Shown piece by piece: positions 25,307 to 34,964 of a DNA stretch of 42,239 nt. Location: assembly GCA_903859155.1 (NCBI GenBank), contig CAIOLO010000034.1, positions 1-42,239 on the forward strand, in the 5' to 3' direction. Position 1 is the first letter of the stretch. Every line of letters begins with the position of its first letter. The notes under the pieces are model-generated. The model saw nothing but the letters and a program-made list of their open reading frames with translations. It had not been told where the DNA came from and made no database searches. The position numbers were made by a program, and so were the translations under genes. Origin of the DNA: an uncultured beta proteobacterium (GTDB taxonomy: Bacteria; Pseudomonadota; Gammaproteobacteria; Burkholderiales; SG8-39).

Positions 25307-26980
25307 ATGCGCAGAATCCTGCGGAGCAATTTCAAACCGGGCACACCCAATTGGGCGGGTCGCCGCGCGCAATGGCGCGCGCTGGGCTTGAGCGATGAGG
25401 ACATGGAAAAACCGAAGATAGCCATCATCAACAGTTCCTCCGAGCTCGCCATCTGCTTCAGCCACCTCGACGGCATCGCCGCGAAAGTGAAAGAGGCAAT
25501 CCGGGCGGCGGGCGGATTGCCCTTCGAGGTGCGCACTGCGGCGCCTAGTGACTTCATCACCAATGCCGGCCGGGGCGGCGGCTACATCCTGCCCACGCGC
25601 GACCTGATCGTCAACGACATCGAGGTGCAGGTTGAAGGTGCGCTGCTGGACGGCATGATTTGCCTCGCCTCGTGCGACAAGACCACTCCGGGACAGCTGA
25701 TGGCGGCAGGCCGGCTCAATATCCCGACCATCGTGGTGATCTGCGGCTATCAGCAAAGCGGCACGTACCGCGGCCAGCATATGGACATCGAAGAGGTGTT
25801 CCTCAAATCGAGCTTTGTGGCCTCGGGGGGCGTGAGCCTCGCGGAGATCACCGAGATGGCCGACAACGCCGTGCGCAGTCCCGGCGTGTGCGCGGGCATG
25901 GGCACGGCGAATTCCATGCACATCGTCTGCGAAGCCCTCGGCATGTCGCTCCCGGGCAGCGCCCCCGTTCTCGCCAACAGCCCGAAGATGATGGGCCATG
26001 TGCGCGAAGCCGGCCAGCGCATTGTGCAGATGGTGTGGGACGACTACAAACCGCGCGACATCATGACCGCGGAGTCATTTGCCAACGCCGCCATGGTGGT
26101 GCTCGCCCTGAGCGCCTCGATCAACACCGTGAAGCACCTCCAGGCAATTGCCATGGAGTGCGAATGCGACGTCGATGTCTACGACCTGTTTGCCCGCTAC
26201 GCGGACAAAATCCCGCTGCTCGCGGCAATACGCCCGACCGGCGAGGGACTGATCGAAGACCTCGAGGCCGCAGGCGGCACCCGCGCCGTGATGAAGCGCC
26301 TGGAAGGCCTTCTGCACTGCAATGCCCGGACCGTGACCGGCCAGAACGTCGGCGAGGTGCTGAACGATGTGCAAATCGCAAACGAAAAGGTCATCCACAC
26401 GGTGCTGAATCCGGTGTCAAAGCCCCCGTCCCTGGTGATCGTCAAGGGATCGCTCCTGCCAGGCGGCGGCATCGTTCGCCTCGGAGGACCGTCCGAGCGC
26501 ACCATGCGCTTCACCGGACCGGCCAACATCTTTCATTCGCGCGAGGAAGCAATGGAGGCGATCGGGCGCGGCGAGGTCAAGCCGGGCCAGGTCGTAGTGC
26601 TTCGCGGCATAGGCGTAAAGGGCGGCCCGGGACTCGCCATGACCTCGTCGGTCGTTTTCGCCCTTGATGGCGCCGGACTGATCGACAAGGTCGCGGTCGT
26701 CACCGAAGGCCAGTTGTCGGGATTGGTGAATCGCGGCCTGGTGGTGGGCGAAGCCTCGCCCGAAGCCATGGAAGGCGGGCCGCTTGGCCTGGTGGACAAT
26801 GGCGATCCGATCAGCATCGACGTCGACAAGCGCGTCGTGAACCTGGATGTGCCCGAGGAGACCCTTGCCAAGCGCCGCGAGGAGCAGCGCCAGTTTGGCA
26901 AAACCGGGGAGCGCGGCTGGCTATCCATTTATCAGCGCACCGTGCAGCCGGTCCACAAGGGGGCGGTGCTGTTCAAATAA
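25307..26980 (+). CDS. IlvD/Edd family dehydratase (dihydroxy-acid or sugar-acid dehydratase)
   Basis: 557 residues, normal for the family; the ATG follows AAGGAG. The three iron-sulfur ligand cysteines are recognisable: Cys50 (SSSELAICFSHL), Cys123 (ASCDKTTPGQLMA) and Cys195 (GVCAGMGTANSM), together with the C-terminal DGAGLIDKVAVVTEGQLSG region. Enzymes of this family dehydrate 2,3-dihydroxy acids, aldonates or 6-phosphogluconate. The position among uptake genes rather than ilv genes, and SSSELAIC in place of the biosynthetic TWNE.TPC, favour a catabolic sugar-acid dehydratase. It is divergent from the Bug/selenoprotein operon, so its product or substrate may connect to it. Confidence 0.9.
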   Translation: MRRILRSNFKPGTPNWAGRRAQWRALGLSDEDMEKPKIAIINSSSELAICFSHLDGIAAKVKEAIRAAGGLPFEVRTAAPSDFITNAGRGGGYILPTRDLIVNDIEVQVEGALLDGMICLASCDKTTPGQLMAAGRLNIPTIVVICGYQQSGTYRGQHMDIEEVFLKSSFVASGGVSLAEITEMADNAVRSPGVCAGMGTANSMHIVCEALGMSLPGSAPVLANSPKMMGHVREAGQRIVQMVWDDYKPRDIMTAESFANAAMVVLALSASINTVKHLQAIAMECECDVDVYDLFARYADKIPLLAAIRPTGEGLIEDLEAAGGTRAVMKRLEGLLHCNARTVTGQNVGEVLNDVQIANEKVIHTVLNPVSKPPSLVIVKGSLLPGGGIVRLGGPSERTMRFTGPANIFHSREEAMEAIGRGEVKPGQVVVLRGIGVKGGPGLAMTSSVVFALDGAGLIDKVAVVTEGQLSGLVNRGLVVGEASPEAMEGGPLGLVDNGDPISIDVDKRVVNLDVPEETLAKRREEQRQFGKTGERGWLSIYQRTVQPVHKGAVLFK

Positions 26981-27019
26981 TGTCGGAATCATTTCGAGAA
27001 AATTATTCGGGCAGCAGCA

Positions 27020-27040
27020 ACCCGGCATGCGTGGCCGGGT
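27020..27040. terminator. Hairpin between convergent genes
   Basis: ACCCGGC (27020-27026) pairs with GCCGGGT (27034-27040) around a 7-nt loop, in the short gap between the dehydratase and the MetE-like gene. There is no T-run, so termination is only suggested by position. Confidence 0.35.
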
Positions 27041-27087
27041 GCGCTCCGGCCGCGGTTTTCATCGCGACCGGGCGCCGCTGACTCGAT

Positions 27088-28209
27088 TCAGGCATCGCTC
27101 CAGACTTCCCGCGCCGTTTCCACCACCAGCTGCAACTTTTCTGACTGGGATTGGAGCGCGATATCGTTGCCATGCACGGTGCTGGAGAATCCGCATTGCG
27201 GCGACAACGCGAGCTGTTCCAGCGGCACATAGCGGGCCGCTTCCTCGATGCGGCGCTTGAGTTCGTCCTTGGTCTCCAGCTGACCCACTTTGGTCGACAC
27301 CAGGCCGAGCACGACGATCTTTCCCTTGGGCAGGACGCGTAGCGGGGCGAAACCGCCCGAACGCGCGTCATCGTATTCGAGGAAATAGCCATCGACTGCA
27401 AGATCGCACAGCAGCGCCTCGGCCACGGGCTCGTAGCTGCCTTCTGCAACCCATGCGCTCTTGAAATTGCCGCGGCACAGGTGGATGCAGACTGTCATGC
27501 CCGCCGGCCGGTCCTTGATCGACGCGTTGATCAGCTTCGCGTAGCGGCGCGGTAGCTCATCAGGGTCGTCACCGCGCTGGCGCGCGCCCTCGCGCAGCTT
27601 CGGGTCGCACAGATAGGCGAGGTTGGTGTCATCGAGCTGCAGGTAGGTGCAGCCGGCGTCCGCGAGTGATTTGATCTCCTCGCGATAGCACCGGGCGACA
27701 TCGTCGTAGAAACCCTCCATGTCCGGGTAGGCTTCACTGCTGATCGCACCGCGCCCGCCGCGGAAATGCAGCATGGTCGGCGAGGGGATGGTCACCTTGG
27801 GCATGCGCCTGGCAAGCGATTTCAGATAGTTGAAATCGGCGAGCTGAATCGATTTTGCATGACGCAGCTTCGCTGTCACGTGCAGCACCGGGGGGGCCAT
27901 GCTGACCTCGCCGCCGCTGGCCGTATGAAAACTCGATGCAATGCCGCCGCGCATTTCGACGCCTTCGAGCTGCTCCAGGAAATCAATGTGGAAATAGGTG
28001 CGGCGGAACTCACCGTCGGTGACGCACTGCAGTCCGAGATCCTCCTGATAGCCGACGACGTCGCGGATCGCCCGGTCTTCCACTTGGCGCAGCTCATCCC
28101 TGGAAATAACGCCCTTCTCGTGCTTCTCGCGCGCCTCAAGCAGTTCCTTCGGCCGCAGAAAACTCCCGACGTGATCGGCGCGGAAGGGCGGGGTCTTGCG
28201 TGTTGCCAT
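27088..28209 (-). CDS. Cobalamin-independent methionine synthase (MetE) C-terminal-domain-like protein
   Basis: 373 residues: a stand-alone version of the catalytic zinc domain of MetE. The start is an ATG with AGGAGAG upstream. ADHVGSFLRP at the N-terminus is the family hallmark. Zinc ligands are visible as His243 and Cys245 in CIHLCRGN and Cys339 in SPQCGF. Proteins of this type include methionine synthase II-like enzymes, epoxyalkane:CoM transferases and aromatic O-demethylation transferases, so the thiol or methyl acceptor cannot be named. It is convergent with the ilvD-like gene and divergent from the LivK-like receptor. Confidence 0.87.
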   Translation of the reverse strand: MATRKTPPFRADHVGSFLRPKELLEAREKHEKGVISRDELRQVEDRAIRDVVGYQEDLGLQCVTDGEFRRTYFHIDFLEQLEGVEMRGGIASSFHTASGGEVSMAPPVLHVTAKLRHAKSIQLADFNYLKSLARRMPKVTIPSPTMLHFRGGRGAISSEAYPDMEGFYDDVARCYREEIKSLADAGCTYLQLDDTNLAYLCDPKLREGARQRGDDPDELPRRYAKLINASIKDRPAGMTVCIHLCRGNFKSAWVAEGSYEPVAEALLCDLAVDGYFLEYDDARSGGFAPLRVLPKGKIVVLGLVSTKVGQLETKDELKRRIEEAARYVPLEQLALSPQCGFSSTVHGNDIALQSQSEKLQLVVETAREVWSDA

Positions 28210-28549
28210 GGATGCTCTCCTGTCGGTATGGGTGCTGAAACTATCCTCCGGCTCACCTGGCCGGAACCGGCTGCAGGCGGCATTATCGACTCGCCGCGGC
28301 GAATGCGCAAAACCTTCGGCTTCCCTATGAAGTCATTGGGCATGGCAAACAATGAGACTGGCCGGTTGCGCGTAACACAGTGTTCCGCTGCGTTGCAGCG
28401 CACGCCGGCGACTCTCATGTTGGCGCCGCAGTGGTGTGCGCGTCGCGGGCGATGGTAGTAGTATTTCCACCTGAGTTGAGGCTGGGAACAACGGGTTTTT
28501 GCCATGCCTATCGCTGGCAATATCGAAGGATCACAGAGGAGACAACACC
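28210..28549. other. Divergent gap, MetE-like gene and LivK-like receptor
   Basis: 340 bp without a supported gene. It must contain two promoters, none of which I can identify with confidence. A small hairpin CGCTGC-GTT-GCAGCG lies at 28386-28400, and the Shine-Dalgarno GAGGAG of the receptor lies just before 28550. Confidence 0.5.
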
Positions 28550-29731
28550 GTGGTTGACACCAAAAGCAGGACAAAACTGATTGTGCTGGCAGGCGCGTTG
28601 CTCGCCTGCACCGGAGCGCTTGCACAGGAAGCCATAAAGATCGGGCTGATCCTGCCGCTGACCGGTCCGTTTACGCCAACCGGCCGGCAGATCGAGGCGG
28701 GGGCGCGGCTGTATATGCAGCAGCATGGCGACACGGTAGCCGGGCGCAAGCTGCAACTTATCGTCAAAGACGACGGCAATGTTGCCGATGCAACCAAGCG
28801 CATTGCGCAGGAGTTGATTGCGAACGACAAGATAGCGATTCTGGCGGGTTTCGGCCTCACCCCGCTTGCGCTCGCAGCCGCGCCGCTGTCGGCGCAGGCC
28901 AAAATTCCGCAGATCGTGATGGGCGCGGCCACTTCGGTGGTCACCGAGGGTTCGCCTTACATCGCGCGGTCGGGGATGGCGGCCCCGGCATTGACGGTGG
29001 GTATCGCCGAATGGGCGCCGAAAAACCGCATCAAGAAGGTGGTCACGCTGGTCAGCGATTACGCGCCCGGCATCGACATCGAAAAGGCGTTCACCGAGCA
29101 ATACACGCGCGCCGGCGGCGAAGTCATCGCGCAGTTGCGCGTGCCGCTCGCCAACCCGGACTTCGCGCCATTTCTGCAGCGCGCGGGCGATGCCAAACCC
29201 GACGCGCTGTTTGTGTTCGTCCCTGCCGGCCAGGGATCGATACTCATGAAGCAGTTTTCCGAGCGCGGCCTGGACAAGACCGGAATCAAGCTCATCGGCA
29301 CGGGCGACATGACCGATGACGACATCCTGAACGGCATAGGTGACGTTTCCCTCGGCATCGTCACCTCGCATCATTATTCGGCCGCACACCCCTCGGCAAT
29401 GAACAAGGCGTACGTGGCCGCCTTCAAGAAGGCGAACCCGGGCATGCGGCCCAATTTCATGGCCATGGGAGGCTATGACGGCATGCACCTGATCTACGAG
29501 TCCCTCAAGAAAACCAAGGGGGCCACCGACGGCGACGCGATGATCAAAGCCATGAAGGGCATGGCCTGGGAAAGCCCCCGCGGCCCGATCAGCATCGATG
29601 CCGAGACCCGCGACATCGTCCAGAACATCTACGTGCGCAAGGTGGAGCGCGTCGGCGGCGAACTCTATAACGTCGAATTCGCCACCTACAAGGCCATTAA
29701 GGATCCATCCAAGACTGCAACCAAGAAATAG
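28550..29731 (+). CDS. Branched-chain amino-acid-type ABC receptor (LivK/Peripla_BP_6 family)
   Basis: 393 residues from GTG 28550, which has GAGGAG upstream and gives a proper signal peptide (TKLIVLAGALLACTGALAQ); the longer frame would bury it. EAIKIGLILPLTGPFTPTG is the family opening, and ALAAAPLSAQAKIPQIVMGA and MGGYDGMHLIYESLKKTKG follow as usual. Such receptors serve HAAT-type transporters for branched-chain amino acids, amides, urea or aromatic acids. None of the partner genes livH, livM, livG and livF is in the window. A Bug gene follows 61 nt downstream on the same strand. Confidence 0.9.
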   Translation: MVDTKSRTKLIVLAGALLACTGALAQEAIKIGLILPLTGPFTPTGRQIEAGARLYMQQHGDTVAGRKLQLIVKDDGNVADATKRIAQELIANDKIAILAGFGLTPLALAAAPLSAQAKIPQIVMGAATSVVTEGSPYIARSGMAAPALTVGIAEWAPKNRIKKVVTLVSDYAPGIDIEKAFTEQYTRAGGEVIAQLRVPLANPDFAPFLQRAGDAKPDALFVFVPAGQGSILMKQFSERGLDKTGIKLIGTGDMTDDDILNGIGDVSLGIVTSHHYSAAHPSAMNKAYVAAFKKANPGMRPNFMAMGGYDGMHLIYESLKKTKGATDGDAMIKAMKGMAWESPRGPISIDAETRDIVQNIYVRKVERVGGELYNVEFATYKAIKDPSKTATKK

Positions 29732-29792
29732 CCAGCCCCGATCTCGGCCTGCATTGCCCGTCAAGGTGTGCGCTTCCAGAAAGGTGGTGGGC

Positions 29793-30782
29793 ATGGACAG
29801 TTTCCAGCGTAAATTGTCGCCGTTGCCGGGACTGCTTTTGAGTCTGCTGGGATCGCTGTTTTCAGGGGGGGCGGCCGCACAATCGACCTATCCCGATAAA
29901 CCGGTTCGCATTATTGTGGGCTCCCCGCCGGGGAGCACGCAGGACACGGTTGCGCGCCTGTTCGCGCAGAAATTCTCCGAGACATTTGGCAAACCGGTGG
30001 TGGCCGAAAACATGGCCGGTGCTGCCGGCGCTATCGGCGTGGACCGTGTTGCCAAAGCCGCGCCGGACGGCTATACGCTGGGTCTGTTGGCCCAGGGCCA
30101 ACTCACCGTCAATCCCAACCTGTACAAGGTGTCCTACGACACCCTCAAGGATTTCGCGGCAGTGTCGCAGGCCACCGCAACCTTGAATATGGTGGTGGTG
30201 CACCCCACCGTGCCCGCGCGTAGCATCAAGGAGCTGGCTGCTCTGGCCAAAGCACAGCCCGGCGTGCTCACCTACGCCTCGGGCGGCAACGGCAGCGCAT
30301 CGCATCTGCCGGCGGAATTGTTCAAGTCCATGGCAGGCGTCAATATCCTGCACGTTCCCTATAAAGGCGTCAGCGCTGCGATACCGGACCTGGTCGGCGG
30401 GCGCGTTACGATGAGCTTCATACCGACCTCCCCGGTCCTGGCGCTGGTGCGCGAAGGCAAGCTGCGCGCGCTCGCGGTGACCTCGTTGGCGCGCTCGCCG
30501 ACGATCCCGGACCTGCCAACCATCGCCGAGTCCGGTTATCCGGGCTATGATTTTACGGCGTGGCAGGGATTGCTCGCGCCGGCGAAGACCCCGCCCGAGA
30601 TCATTGGCAGGCTCCATATCGAAACCGTCAATGCGCTCGCGCAACCCGACACTCGCGCCAGATTTGCCCAGTTGGGCATGGAAGGGGTTGGCAACTCGCC
30701 CGCCGAGTTCTCCGCAGTCATCAAGACCGACCTTGCGAGGTGGGCGAAAGTGATCAAGGAAGCGGGCATCAAGCCCGATTAG
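29793..30782 (+). CDS. Bug-family TTT substrate-binding protein
   Basis: 329 residues from an ATG after AAGGTGGTGGGC. Signal peptide PLPGLLLSLLGSLFSGGAAAQ, then YPDKPVRIIVGSPPGSTQDT, and the family motif NILHVPYKGVSAAIPDLVGG. It probably shares a transcript with the LivK-like receptor upstream (61-nt spacer); two receptors of unrelated transporter classes side by side suggests uptake of the same or related compounds. No TTT membrane subunits are near. Confidence 0.92.
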   Translation: MDSFQRKLSPLPGLLLSLLGSLFSGGAAAQSTYPDKPVRIIVGSPPGSTQDTVARLFAQKFSETFGKPVVAENMAGAAGAIGVDRVAKAAPDGYTLGLLAQGQLTVNPNLYKVSYDTLKDFAAVSQATATLNMVVVHPTVPARSIKELAALAKAQPGVLTYASGGNGSASHLPAELFKSMAGVNILHVPYKGVSAAIPDLVGGRVTMSFIPTSPVLALVREGKLRALAVTSLARSPTIPDLPTIAESGYPGYDFTAWQGLLAPAKTPPEIIGRLHIETVNALAQPDTRARFAQLGMEGVGNSPAEFSAVIKTDLARWAKVIKEAGIKPD

Positions 30783-30794
30783 TGGCGCAGGCAA

Positions 30795-30818
30795 TGCCAC
30801 GGCGGCGAAGCCGTGGCA
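30795..30818. terminator. Hairpin between convergent Bug and flavoprotein genes
   Basis: TGCCACGGC (30795-30803) is the exact complement of GCCGTGGCA (30810-30818), loop GGCGAA. It sits in the 74-bp convergent gap, so it probably helps terminate both transcripts, though no T-run follows. Confidence 0.5.
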
Positions 30819-30856
30819 ACTGTGTACCTGCGTATTGCGCCGTCGTTCTGTGCGCT

Positions 30857-32707
30857 TTACCGGCCTCGCTCCGCGGCCGCTTCCTTACCGGCTATGAATC
30901 CCTGGGTGGTGGACCGGCCAGTGCCATGCTGGCTGGATCCGGCGGCGGATTCGCCGCCACAATAAAGGCCGGGAATGACCTGGCCCTGCATATCCATCAC
31001 CTGGCATTTCATGTTGATCCGAAGGCCCGCGTAAGTGTCGTGCACCGTGAAGGTGGCCCAAGCTGCGTAGAAAGGCCCGGTCTCGATCTTGTACAGGGGT
31101 TTGGGTTTGCCAAAGTCTTGGTCCACGCCCAGATCCACCAGTTCGTTATATCTTTTCACCGTCGCCTCCAGATTCGCGGCCGGCATATTGACCTTCTGAT
31201 GCGGGCACTTTGTCAGCAGCGGCGCCAGTTCCGCCAGCGTTGCTGCGGTGAAAAAATATTCGGAACGAACGTTTGACGGATTCATATTCCACTTTTCCCG
31301 CTTTGCCGCCTCGGCATCGAAGATGGCCCACTGCGGCCCTGCCGAAAAATCCGGCGCCGTCGAGCCCTCATTGATGGCCAGCGCGGCATCGACATAGTTC
31401 ATCGGCGTATATTTTATTTTCGACGCATTGCGCCAGTCGCCTTGCACATAGGGATTGAGAAATGCCTGGGATCCCTGGGTGGTCCCGTTCGGGTAGCCGT
31501 CCTGCATTTCGTTGTAAAAGCGCTTGCCCACCTGGTTGACGATGATGGCGTCCTGCCAGTTGCGCACGGTGAGACCGGTCGCGCCGACCTTGGGAAATAT
31601 GGGGCTTTCTTTCTTCCATTCGACATAATTCGACGGTGTGCCGATGATCGGCCGCTTGCGCAGGGCGCCGTTTCTGTCCATGGTCTGGTTTGCCGTCCCC
31701 CACAGCGTTGCACCGATGGCCATCGCGGCCAGCTCGCCGCTGGCGTCCTGGGGGGAGAACTCGCCGGCGGCCAGCGGATATTCTTCGGTCAAGCGCGGAT
31801 CGAACATCCTGCGGAAGTTGACGTTGCCGGTGTTTCCGCCGGTGCCGATGATGACGGCTTTCCTGGCCCTGATGGTGACGGTTTTCGCGCTCATGTCGAT
31901 ATTGCCGTCGGAGCGGAAGCTTTTGAGAGGCGCGCTGGTTCCCGGCAGGACGGTGGGGGTGTAACTGGCCTTGATGCCCAGCACCCGTCCCGCGTTTGGA
32001 CGTTCGCGAAAGATCACATCCATGTGGTAATTGAGCAGAAACCGCACGCCCTTCTTGCGCGCGCTGGCCTCCAGCGGCCGCATCAGATTGGTGCCGCCTG
32101 CGCCCGCAGGGCTTTCCAGGCTCTGGCCCTTGTCCCAGACGCAATGGTTTTCGCGCTTGGCCGAAACCCCGATGGCATGCCCGCCGAAATTATCCGGGCT
32201 CTTGTCCACGAACGGGACGCCGTTTTCGACCAGGAATTCATAGTTCAGCGCCTCGTTGTCGGCCAGCGCACGCTGGACAGCGCGGTCGTTGTAGCGGTAA
32301 TCCGGAATGCCATTGACCTCCACGACCGACCAGTCCGTCAGGTCGCGAAACAGGATGTCGGGCGAGTCTTCGATATTGAATTTTTTCTGCGCACTGGTGC
32401 CACCACCCAGGGGGACATTGCCGCCGCAGATCATGGCGTGTCCGCCAACGTCGTAATTGGTATCGACGACGATCACCGAGGCGCCCGCGTCCCGGGCTCG
32501 AATGGCGGCCGGCATTCCAGCGGCGCCGGAGCCGATGACTACCACATCGGCCTCAAGGGTCCACTTCGAGGGGATGGCGGCCGCGCTCCCCTGCGCCTGC
32601 GCCACCGACGCGGATAAAGCGCCAGCACCGACCATGGCTGCGGCGCCGGCACCCGAGCGACGCACGAACTCCCGGCGACTGACTCCTGTCCTTGTATTCC
32701 CGCCCAT
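30857..32707 (-). CDS. Tat-exported FAD-binding fumarate reductase/ketosteroid dehydrogenase-like flavoprotein
   Basis: 616 residues from the ATG after GAGGAGGATTC (a frame 12 codons longer lacks this site). The N-terminus carries a twin-arginine signal, SRREFVRRSGAGAAAM (10-25), ending SVAQAQ, so the folded holoenzyme is predicted to reach the periplasm. The FAD dinucleotide fold is VVVIGSGAAGMPAAIRA (about 55-71), and the C-terminal GLYCGGESAAGSS closes the FAD domain as in FrdA/KstD-type enzymes. No CXXCH haem motif is visible, so electrons must go to a partner encoded elsewhere. Substrate unknown: an enoate, fumarate-like acid or steroid are the family options. Confidence 0.88.
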   Translation of the reverse strand: MGGNTRTGVSRREFVRRSGAGAAAMVGAGALSASVAQAQGSAAAIPSKWTLEADVVVIGSGAAGMPAAIRARDAGASVIVVDTNYDVGGHAMICGGNVPLGGGTSAQKKFNIEDSPDILFRDLTDWSVVEVNGIPDYRYNDRAVQRALADNEALNYEFLVENGVPFVDKSPDNFGGHAIGVSAKRENHCVWDKGQSLESPAGAGGTNLMRPLEASARKKGVRFLLNYHMDVIFRERPNAGRVLGIKASYTPTVLPGTSAPLKSFRSDGNIDMSAKTVTIRARKAVIIGTGGNTGNVNFRRMFDPRLTEEYPLAAGEFSPQDASGELAAMAIGATLWGTANQTMDRNGALRKRPIIGTPSNYVEWKKESPIFPKVGATGLTVRNWQDAIIVNQVGKRFYNEMQDGYPNGTTQGSQAFLNPYVQGDWRNASKIKYTPMNYVDAALAINEGSTAPDFSAGPQWAIFDAEAAKREKWNMNPSNVRSEYFFTAATLAELAPLLTKCPHQKVNMPAANLEATVKRYNELVDLGVDQDFGKPKPLYKIETGPFYAAWATFTVHDTYAGLRINMKCQVMDMQGQVIPGLYCGGESAAGSSQHGTGRSTTQGFIAGKEAAAERGR

Positions 32708-32868
32708 GAATCCTCCTCGTTCAGCTGTGATGATCGGTTTCATTGCTCATATCCATCCGACGCCCAGGCAACTCATTGCGGCGATTGCCACGCATCGGGG
32801 CATGGCTTTCTCGCATCGATTTGTTGCGCGCCCGGCAAGTATCAACCTATGGCGGAAATGGCGCCTGG

Positions 32869-33606
32869 CTAGTTCGCAATATTCGTTGCGGGGACGCCGG
32901 ACTCGCCACTTCGGGATTTCTGCAATTCGGAAATATGGGCCAGCGCCATCAGATAAAGCCAGGGATGGACGCAGTCGACAAAGGTCGGCTCGCTGGTGAA
33001 CTGCAAGCCACGCTCGCTCAGCAGATGAAACAGTGCGTGTTCGCGCTTGACGTACAGAAATGTATTCTGGCGATACCAGGGCTCCACCAGTTCGTTGTTC
33101 CAGAATACCGGCCTGAATAAATCGAACATGACGTAACCGCGCTTGACGAAGTGCTCGAACCAGAAACTGTGCGGACGGGTATTGATGTGGCCATCGCCAG
33201 GCTGGCCTGCAAATGCCGCCCCAAACAGTATTGCGCCGGCCGCTCCCGTAAGCGAATCGACAATATTTTCCGAACATTCCGGGCGAATGTGCTCGGCGAC
33301 CTCCAGCGACATTGCCAGGTCAAAGGATTCATTTGTCGAAAAGACAGCATTCAGATCCACCGCATGAAATTCAATGCGCGGATTCACCATTTTCTCCTGG
33401 CTGTTCCAGGTGCCGTCAACACCCACGAGTCTGCTGACAGCGTGTTCTGCGCAAACGGACAGCCAGGTGCCTGTACCGCAGCCGATGTCAATAACGCTTC
33501 GGGGTACCCAATACTGAAACAGATGCCTTAAGTATATTTGCGCCGATCTCTCAGCGCCGGAGGCCAGGTCTTCATAAAACTTCTTGTTGTATATTTGTTC
33601 GCTCAT
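32869..33606 (-). CDS. Class I SAM-dependent methyltransferase
   Basis: 245 residues. SAM-binding motif I is SVIDIGCGTGTWLS (about 37-50), followed by acidic GVDGTW and the later AMSLEVAEHI typical of small-molecule methyltransferases. Codon use and base composition look less GC-rich than in the neighbours, which may mean recent acquisition. The ATG lacks a good Shine-Dalgarno. It lies downstream of the glycerate kinase on the same strand with a 76-bp gap; a functional link is not apparent. The acceptor is unknown. Confidence 0.85.
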   Translation of the reverse strand: MSEQIYNKKFYEDLASGAERSAQIYLRHLFQYWVPRSVIDIGCGTGTWLSVCAEHAVSRLVGVDGTWNSQEKMVNPRIEFHAVDLNAVFSTNESFDLAMSLEVAEHIRPECSENIVDSLTGAAGAILFGAAFAGQPGDGHINTRPHSFWFEHFVKRGYVMFDLFRPVFWNNELVEPWYRQNTFLYVKREHALFHLLSERGLQFTSEPTFVDCVHPWLYLMALAHISELQKSRSGESGVPATNIAN

Positions 33607-33682
33607 GCGCGCATTCTCGAACCGGCCGCGAAATGGAATGTTGAGTTTAGGGGAAATCTTCGGCTGAGTGGCGAGGGCACCC

Positions 33683-34945
33683 TCAGGCGCCTGAGATCAA
33701 CACCGCCCGAAAATCGTTGACGTTGGTCAGCGTCGCTCCGGTGATTATCGAATCGCCTAGTTTCTGAAAAAACGCGTGCGCGTCATTGCCGGCAAGACTG
33801 TCTTTGGGTTTCAGGCCCGCAGTCCATGCACGCTGCAGCGTATCCGGCGCGATGCTGGCGCCTGCGATTTCCTCCAGTCCGTCAACGCCATCGGTGTCGC
33901 CGGCAAGCGCATGGATTCCCGGCTGGCCCTGCAGCGCGATGGCGAGGGAGAGCAGAAACTCGACATTGCGCCCGCCGCGGCCCGGCCCGCGCACCGTCAC
34001 CGTGGTTTCGCCACCGGAGAGCAGGATGCAGGGCGCCTTGAACGGCTGGCCGCGACGCGCCACCTGCAAAGCCAGACCCGCGAGCACCTTGCCGACCTCG
34101 CGCGCTTCACCCTCGATGCTGTCGCCCAGGATATGCACCGGAAAGCCGGCCTCGCGTCCAACCCGGGCGGCCGCTTCGAGCGCCATCTGCGGCGTGGCGA
34201 TGAATCGAATTTCACTGTGGCGAAGGCGCGGATCGCCTGGCTTCACGCTCTCGCCAAGGCCGCTTCGCAGAATAGATTCGGCCGGCGCCGGCAGCATCAC
34301 TCCGTAGCGCCTGATGATATCCAGCGCATCGGCGCAACTGCTCGGATCGGCCACGGTGGGGCCGGAGGCGATGTCCATCGGCTGATCGCCGGGTACATCG
34401 GAGAGCAGCAGCGTCACCACTCTCGCCGGATGACAGGCCGCAGCGAGGCGCCCGCCCTTGACGGCGGACAGGTGGCGGCGCACGCAGTTCATTTCACTGA
34501 TGCTCGCCCCGGACTGCAGCAGCGCGCGATTGAGCGCCTGCTTGTCCTCCAGAGTCAATCCCGGAAGCGGGGAGGTCAGCAGTGACGAACCGCCGCCCGA
34601 GATCAGGCACAGAACCAGGTCATCAGCAGCAAGGTTTTTGACGGCGTCAAGAATGCGCGCAGCGGCGGTGACGCTCGCCGCATCCGGCACCGGGTGAGCC
34701 GCTTCGATGATCTCGATTTGCCGGCAGGGAACACTGTAACCGTAGCGGGTGACCACCAGACCCGCGAGTGCACCCGGCCAGCTATCTTCGAGCGCCCTGG
34801 CCATTGCCGCCGAGGCCTTGCCGGCGCCGATGACCAGCGTGCGGCCGCGGCCGGGGGCGGGCAGCTGTGGCGCAACGCACAGCGCCGGCTGTGCCGCGCC
34901 GATGGCTGCCCTGAACATCTTCTCCAGCAATTCACGTGGCTCCAT
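33683..34945 (-). CDS. Glycerate 2-kinase (GckA/TtuD, MOFRL family)
   Basis: 420 residues from the ATG of MEPRELLEKMF; the frame is open 17 codons further. The N-terminal domain shows LVIGAGKASAAMARALE and SGGGSSLLTSPLPGLTLEDK; the C-terminal MOFRL domain shows GRNVEFLLSLAIAL and ALAGDTDGVDGLEE. The family phosphorylates D-glycerate to 2-phosphoglycerate, the last step of tartrate, glycolate or sugar-acid degradation. It follows by 19 nt the remnant of a dehydrogenase of the tartrate/isopropylmalate type, an arrangement that recalls tartrate utilisation clusters. The stop codon lies inside a 14-bp palindrome, CTCAGGCGCCTGAG (33682-33695). Confidence 0.9.
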   Translation of the reverse strand: MEPRELLEKMFRAAIGAAQPALCVAPQLPAPGRGRTLVIGAGKASAAMARALEDSWPGALAGLVVTRYGYSVPCRQIEIIEAAHPVPDAASVTAAARILDAVKNLAADDLVLCLISGGGSSLLTSPLPGLTLEDKQALNRALLQSGASISEMNCVRRHLSAVKGGRLAAACHPARVVTLLLSDVPGDQPMDIASGPTVADPSSCADALDIIRRYGVMLPAPAESILRSGLGESVKPGDPRLRHSEIRFIATPQMALEAAARVGREAGFPVHILGDSIEGEAREVGKVLAGLALQVARRGQPFKAPCILLSGGETTVTVRGPGRGGRNVEFLLSLAIALQGQPGIHALAGDTDGVDGLEEIAGASIAPDTLQRAWTAGLKPKDSLAGNDAHAFFQKLGDSIITGATLTNVNDFRAVLISGA

Positions 34946-34964
34946 CGGGTTCCGATTCCTGGCG

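Noticed and set aside
28508-29794. Minus-strand open frame of 428 codons
   Set aside because: Antisense to the LivK-like receptor, which has signal peptide, Shine-Dalgarno and family motifs.
31442-32617. Plus-strand open frame of 391 codons
   Set aside because: Antisense to the Tat flavoprotein; no domain recognised.
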